Shown here: one piece after another, positions 15,893 to 25,590 of the stretch
Numbering within the stretch: the first letter of the stretch is position 1
Layout: every line of letters begins with the position of its first letter
Assembly (NCBI RefSeq): GCF_024345225.1
Contig: NZ_BROD01000001.1
Span: 806,001-870,000, forward strand
DNA from: Clostridium sp. TW13
GTDB taxonomy: Bacteria > Bacillota > Clostridia > Clostridiales > Clostridiaceae
DNA length: 64,000 nt
Direction of reading: 5' to 3'
Program-made: the position numbers and the translations under genes
The notes under the pieces: model-generated
What the model was told of the DNA's origin: nothing
The model's database searches: none
The model's input: only the letters and a program-made list of their open reading frames with translations

Positions 15893-17878
15893 ATGAATGA
15901 TAAAAAGGTATTGTTAGCCTTATACCATGATTCAGCTGATAATCATATGAATATATTAGAAAGATTTGATGGGTGGAAGTATCAAGTGCATGTGTTTGAT
16001 AATGTAGATATCCAAGCAGCTGGTGATATAGAATTAAAACCTATTTTATGGAAAATATTAAAAGAAAATCCGAAGAAGTATGAAATAAGTATTATTAGTG
16101 ATATAGAAAAACTTATTTTGGATTTGCATAAAAAGCACAGTTGGGATTATAATTCATTTATTTTTGATAATAATACAGAAGTAAATCAATGTACTGCTAA
16201 ATCAAACAATGACAATGTATGTGAACTTAACTTTAATTTGTATTCGTTGAAAAAGTGGGAGAAATGCAACTATAGTAATATATTCAATCAATTAGCGGAT
16301 TTTGAATTTTCATTTAGTAAGTTAACTAACTTTTTAAATTCTGCTGAGGAAATAAGTGATGATTATGATGAATTACTAAGTAACTATTATAAAGTTGATT
16401 ATAAGGCAAATAAGATTAAAGAATATATTTTAGATTTAGATAGAAATACTATAGATAATATAGAAAAAACTATTTGTGAAAAGTTTAATGCTGCTAATGA
16501 ATTATTAAAAATATATTTATCCTCGTTTCTATTAAATACATTTAAAAAATCTGAATATGCAGAAATGATATTAAATACTGCTATCAATTCTAAGTCTTTA
16601 GATGCTAATAATAGATTTTTTATTAGGTATCAGCTTATATCTGCAGGTTTTACTGATATTAATATCAGTAATGCAGTGCGGGGAGAATTGCAAAAGCAGT
16701 TATATGATAAAGTATTTGAGGAGTTCTCTCAAAATGTTGGAGAATATAAGTTTATACCTAAAAAGAAAAGAAATGAAGATTTAGTGTTTGTTATTACAAG
16801 TCAATTTTTGACTCTAGAACATGGACCAACCAAAACAGCTTTAGATAGGTGCTATAGTTTGATTAAGTACATGAATAAAAGAGTTATTCTTATAAATACT
16901 GCTGAATTATTGACTGCTAGAGGTATTGTAGCAATGAATAACATAACTTTTGGAAGCAATATTGCTGAATATACTAAGTTGGATAAGTTTCCATACAAGG
17001 ATATAGAAGTGCCATATTATCAACCCAATTGTGCAATGCCAGATGTAAGCGAGTGTATAAATATATTGAACTTGGTTAAAAAATATAAACCTTATATGAT
17101 ATTTAATATAGGTGGTAATAGTGTTGTAGCAGACTTGAGTTCAAAGATAGTTCCTACAGTTACAATATCAACTGCAGGGGGATATGCTGTACCCCCTTCT
17201 AAGGGGCAATTCTTTGTCATAGGACGTAAACCAACAGAAAATGATTATAATCAGGTGATTTCTCAAGGGAATAAGAAAGAAGCCTTGATTGAAAGTTTAT
17301 TTACATTTGATTTGAAGGCACAAGAGCATGAATATACACGAAAAGAGTTTACTGTACCAGAAGATAAATTCATAATAGCCATGATAGGAGGAAGACTACA
17401 AAGAGAAGTAGATGAAGAGTTTTTAGATATTTTAGATAAATTAGCTTTAAAAGGCGCATTTATTGTTTCTATCGGAGGGTATAATCTCAGTGAAAGGCAT
17501 CAGTTAAAATATATTAATTTAAAAGATAATTTTAAAGATTTGGGATTTCAAGAAGATATACTAGCCTGCATTGAGCAAGTAGATTTGTATATAAATCCCA
17601 ATAGAATTGGAGGCGGAACTTCAGCTGTAGAAGCTATGTATAAATCAAAGCCTGTATTAGCTCTAAACCATGGAGATGTATCAATTCTTGTAGAAGATGA
17701 ATTTACAGTTGATGATTATGATGAAATGTTAGAAGTAGCAGATAAATATATAAATGATAGAAACTTCTATGATGATAAAAGCAAAAAGGCTAAAAAGAGA
17801 GCAGCAGAATTGATGGATACAAAAAAACACTTTAGAAATCTATATAACACAATAGAATCCAGTCCATTATTTAAGTAA
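15893..17878 (+). CDS. Large GT-B type glycosyltransferase of the flagellar island
   Basis: The 661-residue protein has an N-terminal half of unknown, mostly helical character (residues 1-280) that I cannot assign. Its C-terminal half looks like a GT-B glycosyltransferase. The donor-site-like segment is NPNRIGGGTSAVEAMYKSK near residues 567-586, after IAMIGGRLQREVDEEF and VSIGGYNLSERHQLKYINL strands. No signal peptide or membrane helix is seen, so it acts in the cytosol. It lies between pseI and pseG, 18 bases before the latter, so it may extend or start the flagellin glycan. Donor and acceptor are unknown. Confidence 0.75.
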   Translation: MNDKKVLLALYHDSADNHMNILERFDGWKYQVHVFDNVDIQAAGDIELKPILWKILKENPKKYEISIISDIEKLILDLHKKHSWDYNSFIFDNNTEVNQCTAKSNNDNVCELNFNLYSLKKWEKCNYSNIFNQLADFEFSFSKLTNFLNSAEEISDDYDELLSNYYKVDYKANKIKEYILDLDRNTIDNIEKTICEKFNAANELLKIYLSSFLLNTFKKSEYAEMILNTAINSKSLDANNRFFIRYQLISAGFTDINISNAVRGELQKQLYDKVFEEFSQNVGEYKFIPKKKRNEDLVFVITSQFLTLEHGPTKTALDRCYSLIKYMNKRVILINTAELLTARGIVAMNNITFGSNIAEYTKLDKFPYKDIEVPYYQPNCAMPDVSECINILNLVKKYKPYMIFNIGGNSVVADLSSKIVPTVTISTAGGYAVPPSKGQFFVIGRKPTENDYNQVISQGNKKEALIESLFTFDLKAQEHEYTRKEFTVPEDKFIIAMIGGRLQREVDEEFLDILDKLALKGAFIVSIGGYNLSERHQLKYINLKDNFKDLGFQEDILACIEQVDLYINPNRIGGGTSAVEAMYKSKPVLALNHGDVSILVEDEFTVDDYDEMLEVADKYINDRNFYDDKSKKAKKRAAELMDTKKHFRNLYNTIESSPLFK

Positions 17879-17895
17879 TTAGGAGTAAATTAAAA

Positions 17896-18918
17896 ATGAA
17901 GATTTTTATCAGAGCAGATGGTGGGAATTTTATAGGACTTGGGCACATAATGAGGATGCTGGTTTTAGCAGAGGAATTTAGTAAAAAACATGAAGTGATT
18001 TTTCTTTGTAGAATTGCTAAGATACAAGAAAAATATAAAGCTGGAATTGACAAAATACAAGAGGGTGGATTTAAAGTTCTTAAAATATCTGAAGATGATG
18101 TTGTTAATGACATTATAAAATTACAGATACAGCATAAAGCTAAACTTTTAATTACAGATAGTTATGAAGTAAACGAAGAGTATTTCGTGAAGTTAAAACC
18201 ATATTTTGATTTGACTTGCTATGTAGATGATGTAAATAAAGGTAAGATGGATGTAGATTTTATAATAAATCAAAATATGTATGCTCCTAATATGGACTAT
18301 TTTAATAATATAAACAGTAAGACTAAGCTTTTTTTAGGAACTACTTTTTGTATGTTAAGAAAAGAATTTAGAGAAACATATAATAAGAAGGAAATCCGAA
18401 AAAAAGTAAAACATATCCTATTGACTCTAGGTGGTATGGATAAAGATTTTAATACTGTAAAAATACTTAACCAGATTTCAGAGTGCTCTCAAACTATTCA
18501 TGTAGTTATAGGCAAAGCTTTTCAAGAAAGTATTAAAATAGAGCTAAAGCAAATTGCAGAAAAAAAACATAATATTATTTTGCATGAGGATGCAAATATG
18601 TCTCAATTAATGATTGAGTGTGATATTGCTATAGCAGCTTGTGGCTCTACTCTATACGAACTTTGTGCCATGAGAGTGCCAACAATAGGAATAGTTGTGG
18701 CAGAGAATCAAGAACTTTTAGCTGACATAATGAAAGGACAAGGCGTCATTATTGATGCAATAAATTCAGATGAATTAGAAAACTGTAATATTAAAGCTTT
18801 ATTAATGGAAGCTATACAGAATAATGAATTGAGAATGAATATTATAGAAAAGCAGAAAGTATTGGTTAATGTTAATGGTGTAAGTAAACTTGTTCGGGAA
18901 ATTGAAGGATTATTTTAA
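17896..18918 (+). CDS. pseG: UDP-sugar hydrolase PseG (SpsG-like)
   Basis: PseG removes UDP from the 2,4-diacetamido-trideoxy-altrose intermediate before PseI. The 340-residue GT-B-like protein carries the signature IRADGGNFIGLGHIMRM. H17 in GLGH matches the histidine reported as catalytic in Campylobacter PseG. The C-terminal half has ACGSTLYELCAMRVPTIGIV, the UDP-binding region. No fused acetyltransferase (PseH) domain is present; length equals plain SpsG/PseG. A GGAG site precedes the ATG. Confidence 0.9.
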   Translation: MKIFIRADGGNFIGLGHIMRMLVLAEEFSKKHEVIFLCRIAKIQEKYKAGIDKIQEGGFKVLKISEDDVVNDIIKLQIQHKAKLLITDSYEVNEEYFVKLKPYFDLTCYVDDVNKGKMDVDFIINQNMYAPNMDYFNNINSKTKLFLGTTFCMLRKEFRETYNKKEIRKKVKHILLTLGGMDKDFNTVKILNQISECSQTIHVVIGKAFQESIKIELKQIAEKKHNIILHEDANMSQLMIECDIAIAACGSTLYELCAMRVPTIGIVVAENQELLADIMKGQGVIIDAINSDELENCNIKALLMEAIQNNELRMNIIEKQKVLVNVNGVSKLVREIEGLF

Positions 18919-19178
18919 TGATTTGAACTATAGACAAAGATTAAAGTTGTTACCTCTTCATAATTCTCTCCTAGTGCTTACTTATTAACTCTAATATAAA
19001 ATAGAGTATTAATTAAAATTTATATATTAAAATATATTTATAGATAACTATATAACCATATAAAAAGATAAATAGTTATATATATAAATATTTATAGTAT
19101 TAATGCGGATTTGCAGATACTTAAATTTTATATGGTTGTTTAATAGAATAAGTAAAATTTAAAATAGAGGTGGAAAGT

Positions 19179-20369
19179 ATGAAAGAATTAGCTATAAATG
19201 GTGGTGAACCTATAAGGAAAACTGTTTTATCTTATGGAAGACAAACCATTGATGAGGACGATATACAAGCAGTAGCAGATACACTTAGAGGAGATTATTT
19301 AACTACAGGTCCTAAAGTGAAGGCTTTTGAAGAAGCTGTGGCTAAATATGTTGGAGTAAAATATGCAGTAGCAGTATCAAATGGAACTGCAGCTTTGCAT
19401 GTAGCCTGTTTGGCTGCAGGTATTGGTAAGGGTGATGAAGTGATAGTTCCGCCAATAACTTTTGCTGCTTCAGCAAATTGCGTTCTTTATTGTGGGGGGA
19501 TACCGGTTTTTACAGACATAGAGGCTGCTACGGGAAACATTGATGTAAGCAAAATAGAAGAAAAGATAACAAGCAAGACTAAGGCAATAGTAGCTGTAGA
19601 TTTTACAGGTCAATCAGTAGATATAGACAAAATAAAAGAAATAGCTAAAAAATATAATTTAATTGTTATTGAAGATGGAGCTCATTCTTTAGGCAGCGAA
19701 TATAAAGGTGAAAAGGTTGGTACAAAAGCAGATTTAACTACATTCTCTTTTCATCCGGTAAAACCTGTAACTACTGGGGAAGGTGGAATGATAGTAACTA
19801 ATGATGAGAAGTTATATAGTAATTTAATACTTTTTAGATCTCATGGTATTACAAGAGAAGAATCGTTACTAGTTGAAAATCATGGGCCTTGGTATTATGA
19901 ACAATTAGAACTTGGATATAATTATAGACTTCCTGATATTAACTGTGCTTTAGGATTAAGTCAATTAAATAAGATAGATGCTTTTATTGCAAGAAGAAGA
20001 GAAATAGTAAGAAGATATAATGAGGCATTCAAAGATATAAAGGAAATTGAGATACCTTTTGAGCATGAGTATTCAAATTCAGGATGGCATCTATATGTAA
20101 TCAGATTAAATCTACAAGAATTAAATGTAGGAAGAAAAGAAATTTTTGAAGCACTTCAAAAAGAAAATATAGGTGTAAATGTGCATTATCTACCTGTGTA
20201 TTTACATCCGTATTATAAAAGAATAGGTTACAAAGCAGGTTTATGTAAAGAAAGTGAAGAGTATTATAATAGAATAATAACTTTACCATTATTTCCATCA
20301 ATGAAAGAGCAAGATATATTAGATGTAATTACATCTGTTAATAAAGTAATTAACTATTATAAGAAGTAA
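19179..20369 (+). CDS. pseC: PLP-dependent sugar aminotransferase PseC
   Basis: PseC transfers an amino group to C4 of the PseB product. The 396-residue DegT/DnrJ/EryC1 protein shows ALHVACLAAGIGKGDEVIVPP, the cofactor Asp/His region VIEDGAHSLGSEY, and the internal aldimine lysine in TFSFHPVKPVTTGEGG. I use the ATG at 19179, with GAGGTGGA ahead of it; an in-frame GTG at 19170 overlaps that ribosome binding site. The preceding 260 bases are very AT-rich with several weak A-T hairpins and no clear promoter. This is the last pse gene of the window. Confidence 0.92.
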   Translation: MKELAINGGEPIRKTVLSYGRQTIDEDDIQAVADTLRGDYLTTGPKVKAFEEAVAKYVGVKYAVAVSNGTAALHVACLAAGIGKGDEVIVPPITFAASANCVLYCGGIPVFTDIEAATGNIDVSKIEEKITSKTKAIVAVDFTGQSVDIDKIKEIAKKYNLIVIEDGAHSLGSEYKGEKVGTKADLTTFSFHPVKPVTTGEGGMIVTNDEKLYSNLILFRSHGITREESLLVENHGPWYYEQLELGYNYRLPDINCALGLSQLNKIDAFIARRREIVRRYNEAFKDIKEIEIPFEHEYSNSGWHLYVIRLNLQELNVGRKEIFEALQKENIGVNVHYLPVYLHPYYKRIGYKAGLCKESEEYYNRIITLPLFPSMKEQDILDVITSVNKVINYYKK

Positions 20370-20383
20370 AGGAGGTGAGGTTA

Positions 20384-20563
20384 ATGGATGTTGGAGCACT
20401 ATCAATGGCTATGAGTCAAAATTCAATAGCTAATGCAGTAGATTTATCAGTAATGAAAATGGCTATGAATTCAGAAAATGAAACATCAACAACAATAGAC
20501 AAAATGATGTCCAATATGGCTGTTGATCCTAATCTAGGAACTCTTTTAGATAGAAGAGCATAA
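20384..20563 (+). CDS. YjfB-family small motility protein
   Basis: This 59-residue, methionine-rich protein (MDVGALSMAMSQNSIANAVD, later NLGTLLDRRA) resembles the YjfB family. That family consists of short proteins of unknown mechanism found near flagellin genes, whose Bacillus member is sigma-D controlled. The ATG at 20384 has a perfect GGAGGTGAGG site; an in-frame GTG at 20375 lies within that site. It starts 15 bases after pseC and is probably co-transcribed with it. Confidence 0.8.
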   Translation: MDVGALSMAMSQNSIANAVDLSVMKMAMNSENETSTTIDKMMSNMAVDPNLGTLLDRRA

Positions 20564-20603
20564 GGCATCTTCAAAAAATAAAAATTAATATATTGATTTA
20601 TAT

Positions 20604-20631
20604 TAAGAAATATAATTTATAAACGATATAT
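20604..20631 (+). promoter_or_regulatory. Possible sigma-D type promoter of the divergent flagellin gene
   Basis: TAAGAAAT followed ten bases later by AACGATAT resembles the sigma-D boxes, with a weaker -35 (TAAG) and spacing one base short. It lies about 45 bases upstream of the flagellin-like gene. Confidence 0.35.
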
Positions 20632-20675
20632 ATAGAAGATTTTTGTGAATTATTTTAAAAGAGTGGAGTGAGCAT

Positions 20676-21536
20676 ATGAGATTAAATCATAATTTAAATT
20701 CTTTAAATATATATAGAACGTATACTAAAGATTTATCAGAGCAATCATTAGCTTTAGGAAGAATTTCATCAGGAAGTAAGATAAATTCTGCTAAGGAAGG
20801 TGCAAGTCAAATTGGACAGAGTGAACTTTTAAGAGTTCAGATAAGAGGACTTCAAGCAGCTCAAAAGAATACTCAAGATGGAGCATCAATGATGCAAACT
20901 TTTGATGGTGCACTTGATTCCATTACTAGTGCTTTAGATAGAATTAAAGAACTTACTGTACAAGCAGGAAATGGTTCTTATACTCCAAGTGAATTATCTG
21001 CGATACAAAAGGAAATTGATCAATTAAAGGATCATGTTAATACCACATCTAAAGATACAGAATTTAATGGTGTGAAGTTATTGGATAATAAAGGATCGTT
21101 TTCGACAGATGATCCTGTAAATTTTAATATGATGTCAGGAGCTAATGTTGGTGAAAATATAAAAATTCCAATGTATAATTTAAAAGCAAATTTACTTGGA
21201 GATAAAAAAGGCAATACACTAGATAAATTAGATGTAACAGATCCTTCAAAAGCAGATTCTAATATGTCAGCAATAGATAATGCTTTGAAGCAAGTAATAC
21301 AAGTAAGAGGCAAATATGGTGCGTTACAACAAAGATTTGAATCAACAACTGATAATTCCGGTCAATTTGAGCAGACATTGCAGGGGGCAGAGAGTAGCAT
21401 AAGAGATGCTGATTTAGCTGAGGAGATGTTAGGATATTCCAAGAGTGGCATATTAGTCAAATCTTCCATTGCGATGATGGCGCAAAGTAATAACTTTCCA
21501 CAAGAAGTTCTACAAATATTACAAGGCATAAAGTAA
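20676..21536 (+). CDS. Divergent flagellin-like protein
   Basis: The 286-residue protein has flagellin D0/D1 ends: MRLNHNLNSLNIYRTYTKDL and ISSGSKINSAKEGASQIG at the start, and AESSIRDADLAEEMLGYSKS at the end. It differs widely from the two identical flagellins. The centre (about residues 140-205) is unrelated, and the usual [10 protein letters not shown] motif is changed to NSAKEGASQIG. The leader lacks the CsrA-type hairpin. It may be a minor filament subunit, for instance near the hook, or a structural variant. It stands alone between a weak promoter and a terminator. Confidence 0.85.
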   Translation: MRLNHNLNSLNIYRTYTKDLSEQSLALGRISSGSKINSAKEGASQIGQSELLRVQIRGLQAAQKNTQDGASMMQTFDGALDSITSALDRIKELTVQAGNGSYTPSELSAIQKEIDQLKDHVNTTSKDTEFNGVKLLDNKGSFSTDDPVNFNMMSGANVGENIKIPMYNLKANLLGDKKGNTLDKLDVTDPSKADSNMSAIDNALKQVIQVRGKYGALQQRFESTTDNSGQFEQTLQGAESSIRDADLAEEMLGYSKSGILVKSSIAMMAQSNNFPQEVLQILQGIK

Positions 21537-21546
21537 TTTGTTCTAT

Positions 21547-21587
21547 AAGCAAGAATTCTCCAGATAAAGGATGATTCTTGCTTTTTT
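21547..21587 (+). terminator. Terminator after the divergent flagellin gene
   Basis: The stem AAGCAAGAAT...ATTCTTGCTT is followed by a T run, ten bases after the stop codon. The next 235 bases up to flgB are AT-rich, and I see no sigma-D type site in them; the basal-body operon promoter must lie here. Confidence 0.85.
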
Positions 21588-21822
21588 ATATAAAAAAAGG
21601 AATATAGAAACGACAAACATTCTTTATGTATGCAAAAATTTAGTTTTTTACTATTATATAATAATAAAAATAATTAAAATAATTAAATTTTAATATATAC
21701 AGAGATAATATTTATGTATTATAATATATTATGATAATCAAAGTAGCTAAGCAAAAAATATCTATATACATATAGTGATATAGAAATAATAATAAAATAG
21801 AGTTTAAGGAAGGAGAACTATT

Positions 21823-22215
21823 ATGAGTATTAATAGGATAGATTCAGATACATATACTTATAATTTGATTAAAAGAGGACTTGATGCTACATCAATAAGA
21901 GGACAAGTTATATCTAACAATATGGCTAATATTAATACAGCAAATTACAAAAAGTCTAATGTATCATTTGAAGATTCACTTAAAGATGTTACTGGTGATA
22001 TGGAGCAGGATGGTTATGTGCAAGATGATTCAAATAGTCTTGGGACAATTACTGTGCAAAAAGATAATAGTACAAGTATGAGATCTGATGGCAATAACGT
22101 AGATTTAGATGTAGAAAAAGTTAATCAGGCTGCGAATACAATGATGTATAATGCGTTAGTTACAGAAGCAAATAATAGATTAAATATTACAAAGTCAATA
22201 ATTGCAGGAAGGTAG
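21823..22215 (+). CDS. flgB: Flagellar basal-body rod protein FlgB
   Basis: FlgB is a proximal rod subunit in the cell wall. The 130-residue protein has the rod signature at residues 20-45 (DATSIRGQVISNNMANINTA, then NYKKSNVSFED) and a helical C-terminus (NTMMYNALVTEANNRLN). Length is typical. AAGGAGAA precedes the ATG. It opens the long hook-basal-body operon and is six bases upstream of flgC. Confidence 0.94.
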   Translation: MSINRIDSDTYTYNLIKRGLDATSIRGQVISNNMANINTANYKKSNVSFEDSLKDVTGDMEQDGYVQDDSNSLGTITVQKDNSTSMRSDGNNVDLDVEKVNQAANTMMYNALVTEANNRLNITKSIIAGR

Positions 22216-22221
22216 TAGAAT

Positions 22222-22629
22222 ATGAGTGATTTATTTAGAGCTTTAAGAATAAGTGCCAGTGGACTTTCAGCAGAAAGACTTAGAATGGATACAATATCTT
22301 CAAACATAGCCAATGCAAACACTACTAAAGGTGCGGATGGGAAACCTTATGTAAGAAAAGTAGCAGTTTTTCAAGAAAACTTAGATGATGCTATGGGAAT
22401 GAATGGTGTAAAAGCTGTTAAGATTGAAGAAGATAAATCTGCCTTAAGAAAAGAATATGATCCTACAAATCCAGAAGCAGATGCAGATGGATTTGTTACA
22501 AAACCAAATGTAAATATATTAAATGAAATGGCAGATATGATCGCAGCAACAAGATCATATGATGCGAATACAGATACATTGAATGCAAATAAAAGCATGT
22601 TCATGAAAGCATTAGAAATAGGAAAGTAG
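22222..22629 (+). CDS. flgC: Flagellar basal-body rod protein FlgC
   Basis: FlgC is the second proximal rod subunit. The 135-residue protein begins with [20 protein letters not shown] and has the rod motif [16 protein letters not shown]. It ends with a D0 helix ([20 protein letters not shown]). Order flgB-flgC-fliE is the standard one. Confidence 0.95.
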   Translation: MSDLFRALRISASGLSAERLRMDTISSNIANANTTKGADGKPYVRKVAVFQENLDDAMGMNGVKAVKIEEDKSALRKEYDPTNPEADADGFVTKPNVNILNEMADMIAATRSYDANTDTLNANKSMFMKALEIGK

Positions 22630-22663
22630 TGGAGAGTAAAGTATACGTAGGGGGAATTAAGAA

Positions 22664-22972
22664 ATGATAGTTAATAGGTTTGTGCCTAGTTCAGAGATAT
22701 TTAATACAAAGCAAAGCACTGAAAATAATACATCTACGGGGAGCCCTATAGAAAGTTTCAGTGAAACTTTAAAGTCTAAATTAGATGAAGTTAATCAAAA
22801 GCAAATAGATTCTGATGTTCTTGCAAATAAATTAATAAAAGGTGAAGATGGCGTAAATATTCATCAAGTTATGTTAGCATCAACAGAAGCTAGCATGTCA
22901 GTGAATTTAGCTATACAAGTTAGAAATAAGTTAGTAGAAGCCTATCAAGAAATATCAAAGATTCAATTGTAA
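22664..22972 (+). CDS. fliE: Hook-basal-body complex protein FliE
   Basis: FliE links the MS ring (FliF) to the rod. The 102-residue protein has a disordered Ser/Thr-rich start and the conserved C-terminal half: DGVNIHQVMLASTEASMSVN, then LAIQVRNKLVEAYQEISK. It is preceded by TAGGGGGAA and lies 18 bases before fliF. Confidence 0.93.
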   Translation: MIVNRFVPSSEIFNTKQSTENNTSTGSPIESFSETLKSKLDEVNQKQIDSDVLANKLIKGEDGVNIHQVMLASTEASMSVNLAIQVRNKLVEAYQEISKIQL

Positions 22973-22990
22973 TATTAAGGAGGCTTTTAA

Positions 22991-24571
22991 GTGGACAAAC
23001 TAAAAGGAATAATAACGAAGATACGAGAAAAAGTAAGTGGATTAAAGAAATCCATGAAAATAGCTTTGATAATTGGGATTGCAGCTGTTTTGATAGGATT
23101 GATTTCACTTATATTTATAAGTAGGTCTAATAAGTATGCTGTCCTTTTTTCTAACCTTCCAGCTAAAGATTCACAGACGATAATTTCTAAGTTGACAGAT
23201 CAGAAAGTTGATTATAAGGTTGATGGAAATACTATTTATGTAGCAAAAGATAAGGCGAGTGAATTAAAGCTTAAATTATCTCCTGAGTTATCTGGAGGCA
23301 GTGTAGGGTATGAATTGATGGACAGTCAAAGTTCTTTTGGAATGACTGATGAGGAATTTAAAATAAAGAAGCAAAGAATGCTAGAAGGTGAAATCGAAAA
23401 GACAATAAAGAGCTTTAGCAATGTAGACAGTGCTATAGTACATATAACGCCATCACAAGATTCAGTTTTTGTGAAAGATAGTCAACCAGGAAAGGCTTCG
23501 GTTGCTATTAAAATAAAAGCAGGTGCAACTTTAAGTAAGGATCAAGTAAAATCTATAGTAGCACTAGTTTCTGCAAGTACTGAAAACATACCAAAAGAAA
23601 ATGTACAAGTTGTAGATGATAAAATGAATCTTTTATCACAAAACTTATATTCTGAAAATGGTGAGAATGCTGATTCTCAAACAGTTGAAAAGCAGAAAAC
23701 ATTAGAAAGCAATTATGAAAGTGGTTTAGAGAAGAATATTAAAGAACTTTTACAACCAGTATTAGGTAATGGAAAAGTTACAGCGAAAGTTACTGTAGAT
23801 ATGGATTTTGATTCAACTCAAAAAACTGTAGTAACACCAGATCCAAATAAAGTAATTAATAGTCAAAAGACTATAAGGGAAACTAATGGTAATGGTTCGG
23901 GCACTACAACAAATAGCAGTAGTACAGTAGATAATAACATGAGTAACACTATAAGTACTAATGGGAATGGAACAAGTACTAAAGAAGAAAATGATACAAC
24001 ATATACTGTTGGAAATACAGAGGTTAAAACTATTACTGCACCAGGAGAAGTGAAAAGAATTACTGCTTCAGTTGTAGTTGATGGACAAATGGATGCTGCC
24101 ACAACAAAGGCAATTCAAGATTTAGTTCAATCAGCAATTGGATATAAGCAGGATAGAGGAGATCAGATTAGCGTTGTTGGAATGGCTTATAATCAAGCAG
24201 AAAAGACACAACTACAAAAAGAATTTGATCAAATTAAATTAGATGAACAAAATGCTGCAAAAACAAAGATGTATATGATTTTAGGTGGAATTGGAGTAGT
24301 TCTGTTAGGAGGAATTATTTTCTTCATAATAAAATTAAAGAAAAAACGTGATTTAGAAGAGGCATTAGAAGAAGAAGAGATGGAAAAACAACATTTATTA
24401 GATGTTACATTGAATGAAAAAGTACAACCAGAAGAAGTATTTGAACCAATTAATTTCGAAACTAAGAATCAAAAGAATCATGTCGAGGAAGAAATAAAGA
24501 AATATGCAACAGAAAAACCAGAACAGGTAGCAGACATAATTAAATCTTGGTTAGTTGAAAATGAGAGGTGA
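22991..24571 (+). CDS. fliF: Flagellar MS-ring protein FliF
   Basis: FliF builds the inner-membrane ring on which the rod, motor switch and export gate assemble. The 526-residue protein has two membrane helices, at about residues 23-43 (IALIIGIAAVLIGLISLIFI) and 427-447 (MILGGIGVVLLGGIIFFIIK). The ring-building motifs lie between them (FSNLPAKDSQTIISKL, AIVHITPSQDSVFVKDSQPG), together with a Thr/Asn-rich linker. The C-terminal tail binds FliG. Start is GTG behind AAGGAGG. Confidence 0.95.
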   Translation: MDKLKGIITKIREKVSGLKKSMKIALIIGIAAVLIGLISLIFISRSNKYAVLFSNLPAKDSQTIISKLTDQKVDYKVDGNTIYVAKDKASELKLKLSPELSGGSVGYELMDSQSSFGMTDEEFKIKKQRMLEGEIEKTIKSFSNVDSAIVHITPSQDSVFVKDSQPGKASVAIKIKAGATLSKDQVKSIVALVSASTENIPKENVQVVDDKMNLLSQNLYSENGENADSQTVEKQKTLESNYESGLEKNIKELLQPVLGNGKVTAKVTVDMDFDSTQKTVVTPDPNKVINSQKTIRETNGNGSGTTTNSSSTVDNNMSNTISTNGNGTSTKEENDTTYTVGNTEVKTITAPGEVKRITASVVVDGQMDAATTKAIQDLVQSAIGYKQDRGDQISVVGMAYNQAEKTQLQKEFDQIKLDEQNAAKTKMYMILGGIGVVLLGGIIFFIIKLKKKRDLEEALEEEEMEKQHLLDVTLNEKVQPEEVFEPINFETKNQKNHVEEEIKKYATEKPEQVADIIKSWLVENER

Positions 24572-24576
24572 TAATA

Positions 24577-25590
24577 ATGACCAAAGAAGGTAAATTAACA
24601 GGAATACAAAAGGCAGCTATATTGTTTATTACTCTTGGTCCAGAGGCTTCTTCAGCAATAATTAAGAGATTGCCAGAAAGTGAAATACAAAAAATAACTT
24701 ATGAAATAGCTAATATAACAACAGTTTCTTCAGATATAAGAAAGGAAATATTAGATGAGTTTCTAGCTATGAATCAAGCTAGAGATTATATAAAAGAAGG
24801 CGGATTAGATTATGCAAAGGTTCTTCTTGGAAAAGCTTTAGGTCAGCAAAAAGCACAAGAAATTTTAGAAAAAGTTTCTGAAGCAACTCAACAATACAGA
24901 CCTTTTGCTATAGCAAGAAGGGCAGATGCGCATCAATTAATAAATGTTATAGCTAATGAGCATCCACAAACTATCGCTTTAATTTTATGTTATCTTCAAT
25001 CCGATAAGGCAGCTCAAGTTATTGCTGAATTACCAGAAGATTTACAAAGTGATGTGGCATATAGATTGGCTACAATGAGCAGTACTTCACCTATGGTAGT
25101 AAAGGAAATAGAAAAGGTTCTTGAAAGCAAGTTATCTAGTGTAGTTAGAACTGAAACTACTGTTATAGGAGGTCTTCAAACTATTGTTGATATTCTTAAC
25201 CAAGTTGATAGAACTACAGAAAAGAATATTACAGAAGGACTTGAAAGAGAAGATGCTGAGCTTGCTGATAAAATCAAGAGCTCAATGTTTGTATTTGAGG
25301 ATATCATTCTTCTTGATGACGTTGCAATTCAAAGAGTTCTTAGAGAGGTTGATAATAAGGAACTTGCTCTTGCACTTAAGGGATGTTCAGAAGAAGTTGC
25401 AAATGCTATATTTAAGAACCAATCTAAGAGAGCTGCTGCATCTTTAAAAGAAGATATGGAATATCTAGGTCCAGTAAGAATTACAGATGTTGAAAAAGCT
25501 CAACAGAAGATTGTATCAATTATTAGAAGGTTAGACGACGCTGGAGAAATAATAATTTCAAGAGGTGGAGAAGATGCAATCATCGTATAA
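24577..25590 (+). CDS. fliG: Flagellar motor switch protein FliG
   Basis: FliG is the rotor protein that meets MotA and sets rotation direction. The 337-residue protein keeps the N-terminal FliF-binding domain (LTGIQKAAILFITLGPEASS), the middle domain with the EHPQTIALIL motif, and the C-terminal torque helix region (MFVFEDIILLDDVAIQRVLR). I choose the ATG at 24577 with GAGAGGTG upstream; a GTG at 24568 overlaps the fliF stop and lies in that site. Charged torque residues look intact. Confidence 0.95.
   Translation: MTKEGKLTGIQKAAILFITLGPEASSAIIKRLPESEIQKITYEIANITTVSSDIRKEILDEFLAMNQARDYIKEGGLDYAKVLLGKALGQQKAQEILEKVSEATQQYRPFAIARRADAHQLINVIANEHPQTIALILCYLQSDKAAQVIAELPEDLQSDVAYRLATMSSTSPMVVKEIEKVLESKLSSVVRTETTVIGGLQTIVDILNQVDRTTEKNITEGLEREDAELADKIKSSMFVFEDIILLDDVAIQRVLREVDNKELALALKGCSEEVANAIFKNQSKRAAASLKEDMEYLGPVRITDVEKAQQKIVSIIRRLDDAGEIIISRGGEDAIIV

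Noticed and set aside
18919-19178. AT-rich inverted repeats before pseC as an invertible switch or promoter
   Set aside because: The stems are short, pure A-T and explained by base composition; no recombinase gene or promoter box is evident.
25184-25447. An 87-codon plus-strand frame inside fliG
   Set aside because: It lies wholly within the intact fliG gene in another frame, and its product is Leu-rich with no recognisable domain.
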